Part shown: positions 14,879-21,554 of the stretch, piece after piece
How positions within the stretch are numbered: position 1 is the stretch's first letter
Layout of the letters: every line of letters starts with the position of its first letter
NCBI GenBank assembly: GCA_905234355.1
Contig: CAJOHP010000011.1
Coordinates: forward strand, 1 to 21,554
Length of the DNA stretch: 21,554 nucleotides
Direction of reading: 5' to 3'
From: an uncultured Prevotella sp.
Lineage (GTDB): Bacteria > Bacteroidota > Bacteroidia > Bacteroidales > Bacteroidaceae
Position numbers and translations under genes: made by a program
Notes under the pieces: model-generated
The model's input: the letters and a program-made list of their open reading frames with translations, nothing else
What the model was told of the DNA's origin: nothing
Databases searched by the model: none

Positions 14879-15673
14879 ATGACAGCAAGCCAACTGCAAC
14901 AGCTCACCCTGCACGTCTGCGAGACAGCACGGCGTGCAGCCGCTTTCATAAGGCAGGAGCGCACACACTTCTCCGACGACAGCATAGAGTGCAAGCATGC
15001 CCACGACTACGTGAGCTATGTGGACAAGGGATCCGAGCGTCTCATCGTCGACAGTCTGCGGGAGCTGCTGCCCGAGGCGGGATTCATCACCGAGGAGGGA
15101 CTGGCATCTCACCACTCCGAGACCTACTGCTGGGTGGTCGACCCGCTCGACGGCACCACCAACTTCCTGCACTCCTATGCCCCCTACGCCGTGAGCATAG
15201 CCCTCACCCGTGGAGACGAGATACTTGCAGGCGTGGTCTGCGAGATTACGGCCGATGAGTGCTTCTATGCCTGGCGGGGCGGCGGAGCCTATCTCGACGG
15301 GATGCCCATCGCCGTAAGCCACAGGACGCTCGACGAGGCCCTGCTCTGCTTCCAACTGCCCTACAACGCCGAAGCCTACAGTGCCACAGCACGCAGCCTC
15401 ATCGCACAGTTCTACGGACGGGTGGCCAGCATACGCATGATCGGGTCGGCTGCCATGGCACTCTGCTATGTGGCGGCAGGACGGCTTGACGGATATGCCG
15501 AGCGATACATCGGGCAGTGGGACTTCATGGCAGGTGCCATCATCGTGAGCGAGGCCGGCGGACAGCTGTCCGACTACAGCGGCACATCCCGATTCTTCCA
15601 CGGCGACAGCATCGTGGCCACCAACGGGCTATTCCACCAGCAGCTGCTTGAAGCCATCGGCCAGGTCACCTGA
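14879..15673 (+). CDS. suhB: Inositol-monophosphatase-family enzyme
   Basis: The 264-residue protein has the three metal and phosphate motifs of the IMPase superfamily: 'ITEEG' (70-74), 'DPLDGTTNF' (88-96) and 'WDFMAGAIIVSEAGG' (214-228). Asp88, Asp91 and Asp215 fit the Mg2+-binding acidic residues. The likely reaction is Mg2+-dependent, Li+-sensitive hydrolysis of a sugar or inositol monophosphate. CysQ-type 3'(2'),5'-bisphosphate nucleotidase or another sugar phosphatase is possible, since the family is hard to split by eye. The frame is open back to 14795 inside the previous gene, but 14879 gives the family N-terminus and a 37-nt gap. The CHAT-domain gene follows after 30 nt, so they are probably co-transcribed. 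Confidence 0.9.
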   Translation: MTASQLQQLTLHVCETARRAAAFIRQERTHFSDDSIECKHAHDYVSYVDKGSERLIVDSLRELLPEAGFITEEGLASHHSETYCWVVDPLDGTTNFLHSYAPYAVSIALTRGDEILAGVVCEITADECFYAWRGGGAYLDGMPIAVSHRTLDEALLCFQLPYNAEAYSATARSLIAQFYGRVASIRMIGSAAMALCYVAAGRLDGYAERYIGQWDFMAGAIIVSEAGGQLSDYSGTSRFFHGDSIVATNGLFHQQLLEAIGQVT

Positions 15674-15703
15674 ACATCTCCCCCCCTTCACTCACTAAGG
15701 AAA

Positions 15704-18700
15704 ATGAAAATAAAGATAATCTCCCTGCTCTGCCTACTGCCGCTCGTGGCCATGGCACAGAGCGCCGAGAGCGATGCCCTCTTCGCCAAGGGCGTCAGTC
15801 TGTATCAGGCCCGACAGTACGAGGAGGCCATCGCCACCTTCGAGGCCATGAACCGTATAGACAGCATACAGCTCGACCCTGCCAGCCCACGCCTTGGCTA
15901 CGGCAGCGGATGGATAGCTAGCTGCTGGTACAAGCTGGGACAGACAGACAAAGCCAAAGCCATAGACCCCTACAGCTACGAGTGCACGCCGCCCGACCGC
16001 CGACGCACCGTGGCGTGCGACTCGGTGAGCGGACTCATTGCCGCTGCACGCGACCGTGGCGACCAGTCGGAGACATTGCGCCTGCAGCTGGAGTGCATCA
16101 GGCTCGAGCGCGAAGCCATACCTACGATGTGTCCCTACAGGGTCAACACCATGGCGGCTTGCGCCGGACTGCTCGGACAGATGCAACGCTTCGACGAGGC
16201 ACTCGACATGGTCGACACCGCCATTAAGGCGGCCAGTAGCTGCACAAGCAAAGGCAATCCCTACCGCGCCATACCCATGATGGTGCGTGCCGACCTGCTC
16301 TGGAGTCAGAATAAGTTCGACGAGGCTGGGGAGCAGCTCACCGCCGCTGCCGAATACCTGCGCGAGGCAGGACAGGAACAGTCGCAGCCCTACTGGGAAG
16401 TACTCAATATGGGACTACAGCTCGCCTTCCAGATGGGCGAGGCCGAAGCCGTCGTCGAAGGAGGCTACATCGTGCTCGGCCACGCCGTAGAGCAATGGGG
16501 ACTTGAGTCTGAGCAGCACCTACAAACACTGGAGATTGTGTCAGAAATGTGCCAGCAGCTGGGCGACACCACCTGTCTGCAGCTGGGGCCACACATGGTT
16601 GACATCGCTAGGAAGATGTATGGCGGGGAAAGCGTGCAGTACGGTATGGCATGCGTTAAGATGGCTAAATATGCAGGTGCTTTCCAGCGGTTGGATCTCA
16701 TGCGCAAGTACCTGCTAGTAATCGACAGTCTGCTACCTGTCGTTAATCCGGAAAACCCCGAAAACCACCTACTCAACAAGGCGTTGCTGGCAGAAACCTA
16801 TTTGATCGAAAATCCCGACACGGCCATGATGATCATCGACGATGCTCTCAGCGGCCTGCAACGGCTCGATGCCACCCAGCCACTCGTGGCCCAAGGACTG
16901 AACATGTGTCGGTATTTCAAGGGCCTACTCGCCGGGACGGCCGGCAACTATGCCGAGGCCGTGGCTCTTATTGAACCGGCATTAGGCGGGTTGGACAAGG
17001 TGGGCACACCGCTATCGCACCAGAACAATCGTCTGCTGCTTGCTTACTACCAATGCATGGCCGGACAGTATGCCGAGGGCAAGCGCAGCGGACTGGAAGC
17101 CATCAACCAGATGCGGCAACTGCTGTCCGATCCCACCACGGGCGGCATGGCACGCGGACAGCTGAAGATGCTCACCCAAACGGTCAATATTTTCAAGCAG
17201 GCCCACGACGGCGCTATCTTCGCCATGCCCGACAGTGTGCGCTACACCTACGGACTGCTCTACCGCGAGCTGCTCGCCACGCAGATGGAGCAGCAGGCAC
17301 GTCTCGACGACTACGAAACGGCCGACTTCTTCCGTACTCTCGAGGACTATGGCCGCGCCTCCTATTGGACCAAGGACTATCAGGCCACGCGACGCGTCGT
17401 CAGTCTGTATGCCGACACGGTGCGCCGACGCTTCGGCGAGCAGAGCTGGGAGTACGACCGCTGCCTCGACGCCCTGGCCCACTGCTATGAGGACAGCGAC
17501 ACCGCCCTGCACCATCTGCTGGAGCGACAGATTGCCATCGAGCAGAAGCTCTACGGAAAGCGCCACCGCTTCGTCAGGCAGAAGCAGGAGCAATACTACA
17601 AGGCCACAGGCAACCACGAGGCACTGCTCGCCATCAAGCGGCGCCATCACGACCGCAGCGACGCCTACGACCTGGCCGGACTATACAAGGCCAACGACAA
17701 CTACGAGTCGGCACTCAGACACTACCGCGACGCCTTTGCCCGTGCACTGAGGGGCAAGGGCGACATCTCCGAATTACAGGGGGCATCGTTTGGCATCTTT
17801 GAGTGTATGCATCGTCAGGGCAACCTCGACGACCTGCCCGCCACCTGTGCCGACATGGCCAGGCAGGTGCAGCGCAGGCGGCCCGACGACGCACAGACAT
17901 TCATTGTCAGCATGCTACGCAGCCAGCTCTACTTCGCCGGCATAGGCCTGCACACCCGCTGTGCAGAGGCCGTCATGGCGCTCGACGACACCAAGCAGCG
18001 ACAGCCCGGGCTGGCCGCCGTGCTGCTCGCAGGGCGCTATGGCAATGCCTATATAAAAGAAGAGCAGCGCGACAGTGTCGACCGGCTCTATGAGCGGGCC
18101 ATAGCCCTGGCCAAGGACAACCGCCAGCTCGCCGACGAGCTGGCACTCAACAGGCAGAAGATGCGCTACGAGACCTTGCACTACGACCGCCGGGACTCGC
18201 CCGACGCTGCCGCCATAGGCCGTGAGATAGAGGCCATCGCCTCACGCTTTGCCAACCACGACTCGCTCTACGACTACCACCTGGGCCTGGCCCTCCAGCT
18301 GCGGGCCGCACTGGCCGCTGCCGACACCACCGCGGTGGTGACACTGGCGAGGAAGATGGTGGGTGGCCCGGCACCTGCCGAGCTGAAAGACCTGTTCCTG
18401 CAGGGCGAGCTGGCACGCATCACCGATTCGGCGTATGGCAACAGCAGCCAGCCTGTCAGCACTGCCGACATGTGCGACCTCATCACTCGCGCCGTCAGCC
18501 ACCGTGGCTTCGACGCCGCCACACAGGAGCGCATGGCCATCTTTGCGCTGCAGTCACAGCTGCACCAGATACGCGAGCACATCGGCTCGCCCTACTATCA
18601 GAGCTACGTGCAGGCCGACATGGAGCGCCTCATGGCCGACGCCACCCGACTGGCCGTCGTCACCGGCAGCGACTCGCTCGCCGCCTATGCCTACGACGCC

Positions 18701-20176
18701 GCTATACTGGGCAAGGGTGCCCTGCTGCGCTCGCAGAAGCTCATGCGACGACACATCCTGCAGGCCGGCAACGAGACGGCACGCCTCACGCTCGATGAGC
18801 TCGAACAGACCATCCTGCTGCAAGACAACGTGGCCTCCAACCACCTCGACGCCGACTCGCTGGCCAAGCGACGCACTGCACTCGAGAAGCAACTGCTGAG
18901 TGTGGCACCCCTCTTCGGCGACTATACCCGCGGCATGACCGCCAGCTGGGTCGACCTGCAACGCCGGCTGAAGGCCGACGAGTGTGCCATAGAGTTCTGC
19001 TCCTACCGCGAGGATAGCCTCGTCAGCTACTGCGCCCTGATGCTACGTCCCGGCCTGCAGACGCCCCGCTTGGTGCCGCTGTGCACCAGCGCCGACATCG
19101 CTGCGCTGCACGACGACTACTACGCCACCGACCGCCTCAGCATGCTCCTATGGCAACCACTGCTGCCCCTGCTCGAGGGTGTCGGCACCGTCTTCTTCTC
19201 CGCCACCGGACAGCTGCACCAGATAGCCATAGAGTATCTGCCTGCCATCGGCCGGCAAGGCACCATGGCCGAGTGCTACCAGATGTACCGTCTGTCCAAC
19301 ACTCGCGAACTGCTGACCTCGCGCACCGACACGGCCAAGCCCAAGGCTACGCTCTTCGGCGGCGTGGAGTATGTGCTCAGCCGCAAGGCATGGCAGCAGC
19401 TGGCCCTGCAGCAGACGGTGCCAGTCGGCATGGACGACCCGACGGCCTCACCACCCAGCATCACCACGGCCGAGGTGGCCACGCGCAGTGCCGTCGACCT
19501 GGCACGCGGCAGCCGCACGTTTCTCGCAGGCACCGACCGCGAGGTGACGAGCATAGAGCAGACACTCACCAGCAGCGGCATCAGCACCCTGTGCCTCAGG
19601 GGTGCCAGCGCCACCGAGGGTGCCTTCAAGGCCATCAGCGGCACCGACGTCACCATCATCGGCATTGCCACCCACGGCTTCTACCAAGCTCCAGAACGCA
19701 CCGGCGACACCAGCACCGACGGGGTGCAAGAGGAGGAAGACGAGGCCCTGAGCCGCTCGGGGCTGCTGCTCGCCGGAGCCTTCTCGACGATGCAGGGCGA
19801 CAGCATCCCCGACAATGTGGACGACGGTGTGCTCACCGCCCGCGAAATCTCGCGGCTCGACCTCACCTCAGCATCGCTCGTCACCCTGTCGGCATGCGAG
19901 ACGGCACTCGGCGACGTCAGTGGCGACGGCGTCTTCGGACTGCAGCGAGGCTTCAAGAAGGCAGGTGCGCAGACCATTCTCATGTCGCTCTGGAAGGTCG
20001 ACGACCAGGCCACACAGATACTCATGACCGAGTTCTTCCGACAGCTCACGGCCAAAGGCAACACCTCGAAGCGGCAGGCTTTCATCAACGCCCAGCGGCA
20101 CCTGCGGCAGTATGAGGGGGGACGCTACGACCAGCCCGTCTTCTGGGCCGCTTTCATCATGCTCGATGCGCTGTAG
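15704..20176 (+). CDS. Exported TPR-repeat protein with C-terminal CHAT protease domain
   Basis: The 1490-residue protein begins with a Sec signal peptide ('KIKIISLLCLLPLVAMAQ', cleavage near 19-20). A long alpha-solenoid follows to about residue 1050, with TPR-like repeats such as 22-54 ('LFAKGVSLYQARQYEEAIAT') and about 655-685 ('YDLAGLYKANDNYESALRHY'). The C-terminal part (about 1080-1490) is a CHAT (caspase-like, clan CD) domain. Its predicted catalytic His1324 is in 'GIATHGF' and Cys1398 in 'TLSACETALGD', followed by the usual 'GLQRGFKKAGAQTILMSLWKVDD'. Both residues are intact, so peptidase activity is plausible. The signal peptide predicts a periplasmic or surface location, unlike cytoplasmic CHAT proteases of defence systems; no gasdermin or Cas gene is near. 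Its substrate is unknown. It starts 30 nt after the IMPase-family gene and shares its strand. Around 16590-16830 the codon choice is visibly less C/G-ending than in the flanks. Confidence 0.9.
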   Translation: MKIKIISLLCLLPLVAMAQSAESDALFAKGVSLYQARQYEEAIATFEAMNRIDSIQLDPASPRLGYGSGWIASCWYKLGQTDKAKAIDPYSYECTPPDRRRTVACDSVSGLIAAARDRGDQSETLRLQLECIRLEREAIPTMCPYRVNTMAACAGLLGQMQRFDEALDMVDTAIKAASSCTSKGNPYRAIPMMVRADLLWSQNKFDEAGEQLTAAAEYLREAGQEQSQPYWEVLNMGLQLAFQMGEAEAVVEGGYIVLGHAVEQWGLESEQHLQTLEIVSEMCQQLGDTTCLQLGPHMVDIARKMYGGESVQYGMACVKMAKYAGAFQRLDLMRKYLLVIDSLLPVVNPENPENHLLNKALLAETYLIENPDTAMMIIDDALSGLQRLDATQPLVAQGLNMCRYFKGLLAGTAGNYAEAVALIEPALGGLDKVGTPLSHQNNRLLLAYYQCMAGQYAEGKRSGLEAINQMRQLLSDPTTGGMARGQLKMLTQTVNIFKQAHDGAIFAMPDSVRYTYGLLYRELLATQMEQQARLDDYETADFFRTLEDYGRASYWTKDYQATRRVVSLYADTVRRRFGEQSWEYDRCLDALAHCYEDSDTALHHLLERQIAIEQKLYGKRHRFVRQKQEQYYKATGNHEALLAIKRRHHDRSDAYDLAGLYKANDNYESALRHYRDAFARALRGKGDISELQGASFGIFECMHRQGNLDDLPATCADMARQVQRRRPDDAQTFIVSMLRSQLYFAGIGLHTRCAEAVMALDDTKQRQPGLAAVLLAGRYGNAYIKEEQRDSVDRLYERAIALAKDNRQLADELALNRQKMRYETLHYDRRDSPDAAAIGREIEAIASRFANHDSLYDYHLGLALQLRAALAAADTTAVVTLARKMVGGPAPAELKDLFLQGELARITDSAYGNSSQPVSTADMCDLITRAVSHRGFDAATQERMAIFALQSQLHQIREHIGSPYYQSYVQADMERLMADATRLAVVTGSDSLAAYAYDAAILGKGALLRSQKLMRRHILQAGNETARLTLDELEQTILLQDNVASNHLDADSLAKRRTALEKQLLSVAPLFGDYTRGMTASWVDLQRRLKADECAIEFCSYREDSLVSYCALMLRPGLQTPRLVPLCTSADIAALHDDYYATDRLSMLLWQPLLPLLEGVGTVFFSATGQLHQIAIEYLPAIGRQGTMAECYQMYRLSNTRELLTSRTDTAKPKATLFGGVEYVLSRKAWQQLALQQTVPVGMDDPTASPPSITTAEVATRSAVDLARGSRTFLAGTDREVTSIEQTLTSSGISTLCLRGASATEGAFKAISGTDVTIIGIATHGFYQAPERTGDTSTDGVQEEEDEALSRSGLLLAGAFSTMQGDSIPDNVDDGVLTAREISRLDLTSASLVTLSACETALGDVSGDGVFGLQRGFKKAGAQTILMSLWKVDDQATQILMTEFFRQLTAKGNTSKRQAFINAQRHLRQYEGGRYDQPVFWAAFIMLDAL

Positions 20177-20217
20177 AAGGCGGAAGGATGCAGGCGGAGG
20201 CAAAATGTGTGGAAAAA

Positions 20218-20249
20218 TTTGCACAGGTCAGAAAAACATCGTATATTTG
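20218..20249 (+). promoter_or_regulatory. Consensus Bacteroidetes promoter of the small secreted protein gene
   Basis: TTTG at 20218-20221 and TATATTTG at 20242-20249 are 20 nt apart, a full match to the -33/-7 pattern. The predicted transcription start near 20255 gives a leader of about 45 nt before the ATG at 20302. It separates this gene from the long CHAT gene and suggests strong independent expression, in line with the gene's T-ending codon choice. Confidence 0.8.
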
Positions 20250-20301
20250 CAGACTGATAAGACAACTTAACTACAACTACTACTAAAACCAATATCCTAT
20301 T

Positions 20302-21000
20302 ATGAAGAAGACAATGATGGCACTCATGCTCTTGCTACTGACAGCGAGTGCCTGTGCACAGACGGACAAGTATGCCCGCTATACCCAAGGCCTGCCCTTT
20401 GCCATGAGCGAGGCTGAGCTCAACGAAGTCTTCGGCAGCGACTGCAAGCTGGAGAAGCTCATCGGTGCCGACATGAACGGAGAGTCTGTCCAGCTCAACT
20501 TCCAGGACTGCAAGGCAAAAGGCATGGAGGCCAACACGCCTTACATCCTCTATTTCACAGGCGAGACAGCCAACAAGAAGATTGTCAAGGAAGCCACCAT
20601 CATCGATCGTCGCGCTGAGCTGAGCTATACAGTCAGCGGTAGTGCTGAGACCGTGACCATGGCTGGTGTTAAGCAGAAGATCGACGGCGTGGGTCTCTAT
20701 GGTGTGATGGCCATCGACAACTCCGATGCGAAGTTCGTACAGGTTTCTCCCTCTACCAATGGCTTCTATGCCACCCGCTGCTATGTTCAGCTGTCGTCTG
20801 GCAACTTCAAGACCCTTTCCACCGCTCACTTCGCCGCTGGTGAGGCCACGAGCATTCAGGGCATCGCCGCTGCCAACGAGCGTGTTGACGTGTTCAACGC
20901 CGCTGGTTTGAAGGTGGCCTCACAGATTCCCGCCTCTGAGGTGAGCAATCTGCAGAAGGGTATCTATATGGTGAAGGGCAAGAAGATCCTGGTGAAATAA
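20302..21000 (+). CDS. Small secreted protein with Por/T9SS-like C-terminal motif
   Basis: The 232-residue protein starts with a signal sequence ending 'LLLLTASACAQ'. It could be cut by signal peptidase I after Gln20, or, with Cys18 in a weak lipobox (ASAC), be lipidated. The mature part opens with 'YTQGLPFAMSEAELNEVFG' and 'NTPYILYFTGE', which resemble a module I remember near the C-terminus of large Prevotella surface proteins. The last 40 residues ('VDVFNAAGLKVASQI' through 'GIYMVKGKKILVK') resemble the type A sorting domain of type IX secretion cargo. A surface-delivered beta-sandwich protein is inferred; no enzyme motif is seen. Codons are richer in T-ending GGT, GCT and GTT than in neighbouring genes, especially after 20640, as in highly expressed genes. 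A terminator follows at 21024-21075. Confidence 0.75.
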   Translation: MKKTMMALMLLLLTASACAQTDKYARYTQGLPFAMSEAELNEVFGSDCKLEKLIGADMNGESVQLNFQDCKAKGMEANTPYILYFTGETANKKIVKEATIIDRRAELSYTVSGSAETVTMAGVKQKIDGVGLYGVMAIDNSDAKFVQVSPSTNGFYATRCYVQLSSGNFKTLSTAHFAAGEATSIQGIAAANERVDVFNAAGLKVASQIPASEVSNLQKGIYMVKGKKILVK

Positions 21001-21023
21001 CACCTACCATAACTAATTCTAAT

Positions 21024-21075
21024 ACGGGGTACTTCGAGAAGCACATCAACGGGTCGGAGTACCCCGTTCCATTTT
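21024..21075 (+). terminator. Probable terminator after the small secreted protein gene
   Basis: A perfect 10-bp stem (21024-21033 with 21058-21067, arm acggggtact) is extended inward by a cga/tcg pairing after one mismatch. The loop is about 16 nt, and the sequence ttccatttt follows. The T-tract is interrupted, so strength is uncertain. Its place 23 nt after the stop codon supports the call. Confidence 0.65.
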
Positions 21076-21110
21076 CACGAAACCATTAAGACAAGCACAA
21101 AAAACAGGCA

Positions 21111-21554
21111 ATGAGACATCTTCTATCAGCATTATCACTACTCATTCTTCCCCAGACTTTCAGCAGCGCTGTCGCTCAGGACAGTCCCGACATGGGCCCC
21201 ACCATGGGCTGGAGCTCATGGAACACATTTGAGCTGAACATCAGCGAGTCCATCATCAAAGATCAGGCCGATGCCATCGTGTCCAAAGGTCTGGCAGCCG
21301 TGGGCTATAACCATATCAACATCGACGACGGCTACTTCGGTGGCCGCGATGCTGAGACTGGGCAGCTGAAGATCCACCCCACCCGATTCCCCAACGGCCT
21401 GCAGCCCATCGTTGACTATATCCACAAGAAAGGGCTCAAGGCCGGCATCTACAGCGATGGCGGCTATAACACCTGTGGCAGCTATCATGGCGGCGACAAA
21501 GACGGTGAAGGCGTGGGACTCTATCAGCACGACCAGCAGGACTGCGACCTCTTC
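21111..21554 (+). CDS. Secreted GH27 alpha-galactosidase-like enzyme, 5' part only
   Basis: The frame is open from ATG 21111 to the window end (148 codons) and is cut there, not broken. A signal peptide ('LLSALSLLILPQTFSSAVAQ', cleavage near residue 23) is followed by the GH27 N-terminus: 'TMGWSSWNTF' (family GWNSW), 'YNHINIDDGYF' (the DD pair that binds galactose in the family), 'FPNGLQPIVDYIHKKGLKAG' and 'GIYSDGGYNTC'. GH27 enzymes are retaining alpha-galactosidases, alpha-N-acetylgalactosaminidases or beta-L-arabinopyranosidases. The catalytic Asp residues lie beyond the window, so the specificity cannot be judged. A role in plant or host glycan breakdown in the periplasm or at the surface is likely. 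No promoter is visible in the 43 nt after the terminator. Confidence 0.9.
   Translation, partial: MRHLLSALSLLILPQTFSSAVAQDSPDMGPTMGWSSWNTFELNISESIIKDQADAIVSKGLAAVGYNHINIDDGYFGGRDAETGQLKIHPTRFPNGLQPIVDYIHKKGLKAGIYSDGGYNTCGSYHGGDKDGEGVGLYQHDQQDCDLF

Noticed and set aside
15704..20176. A defence system of the CHAT-gasdermin or Craspase type.
   Set aside because: The CHAT protein has a signal peptide and no gasdermin, Cas7-11 or other defence gene lies nearby; the neighbours are metabolic and envelope genes.

Overview
The window looks like chromosomal DNA from a fairly GC-rich member of the Bacteroidales, most likely Prevotellaceae. The evidence is: promoters of the Bacteroidetes type (TAnnTTTG, twice with an upstream TTTG exactly 20 nt away); few Shine-Dalgarno sequences; lipoproteins with short lipoboxes; a BT_3928-like DoxX/thioredoxin-like fusion next to a DUF1599 gene and tpiA; a secreted protein ending in a type IX secretion (Por)-like C-terminal motif; and a secreted GH27 enzyme. 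The assignment is from family resemblance only.

Layout. Positions 1-346 are non-coding and hold a REP-like hairpin, a short inverted-repeat element (copy A) and a strong minus-strand terminator. From 7060 down to 347, on the minus strand, lies a four-gene operon: a periplasmic adaptor lipoprotein, an RND inner-membrane pump, a TolC/NodT-type outer-membrane lipoprotein and a divergent LpxA-like acyltransferase. Positions 7061-7798 are a non-coding block of about 740 bp with the adaptor promoter, a terminator-like hairpin, a roughly 217-nt palindrome built around a 22-bp phased array of G5/C5 tracts, and an inverted pair of REP-like hairpins. A minus-strand HD-type CCA tRNA nucleotidyltransferase ends at 7799.

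The transcription divide lies at 9332-9459. To its right everything is on the plus strand: a small coiled-coil lipoprotein, a duplicated-DUF1599 protein, a DoxX/MauE plus thioredoxin-like membrane protein, triosephosphate isomerase, a SPOR-domain protein, GTP cyclohydrolase I, an unrecognised one-pass membrane protein, an inositol-monophosphatase-family enzyme, and a 1490-residue exported TPR-CHAT protease-like protein. Then come a separately promoted small secreted protein and the start of a secreted GH27 alpha-galactosidase-like gene cut by the window edge. A 194-bp palindromic element (copy B, the full-length relative of copy A) sits between tpiA and the SPOR gene.

How the parts may work together. 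The minus-strand operon would build a tripartite efflux machine and an envelope-lipid-type acyltransferase from one transcript. The plus-strand run mixes housekeeping metabolism (tpiA, folE, IMPase family) with envelope proteins. The most unusual items are the phased G-tract palindrome at 7390-7606, the two-copy MITE-like family, the LpxA-like protein that lacks several residues known to matter in E. coli LpxA, and the exported CHAT protein with intact His and Cys. I did not find a defence island, CRISPR array, integrase, transposase gene, rRNA or tRNA.
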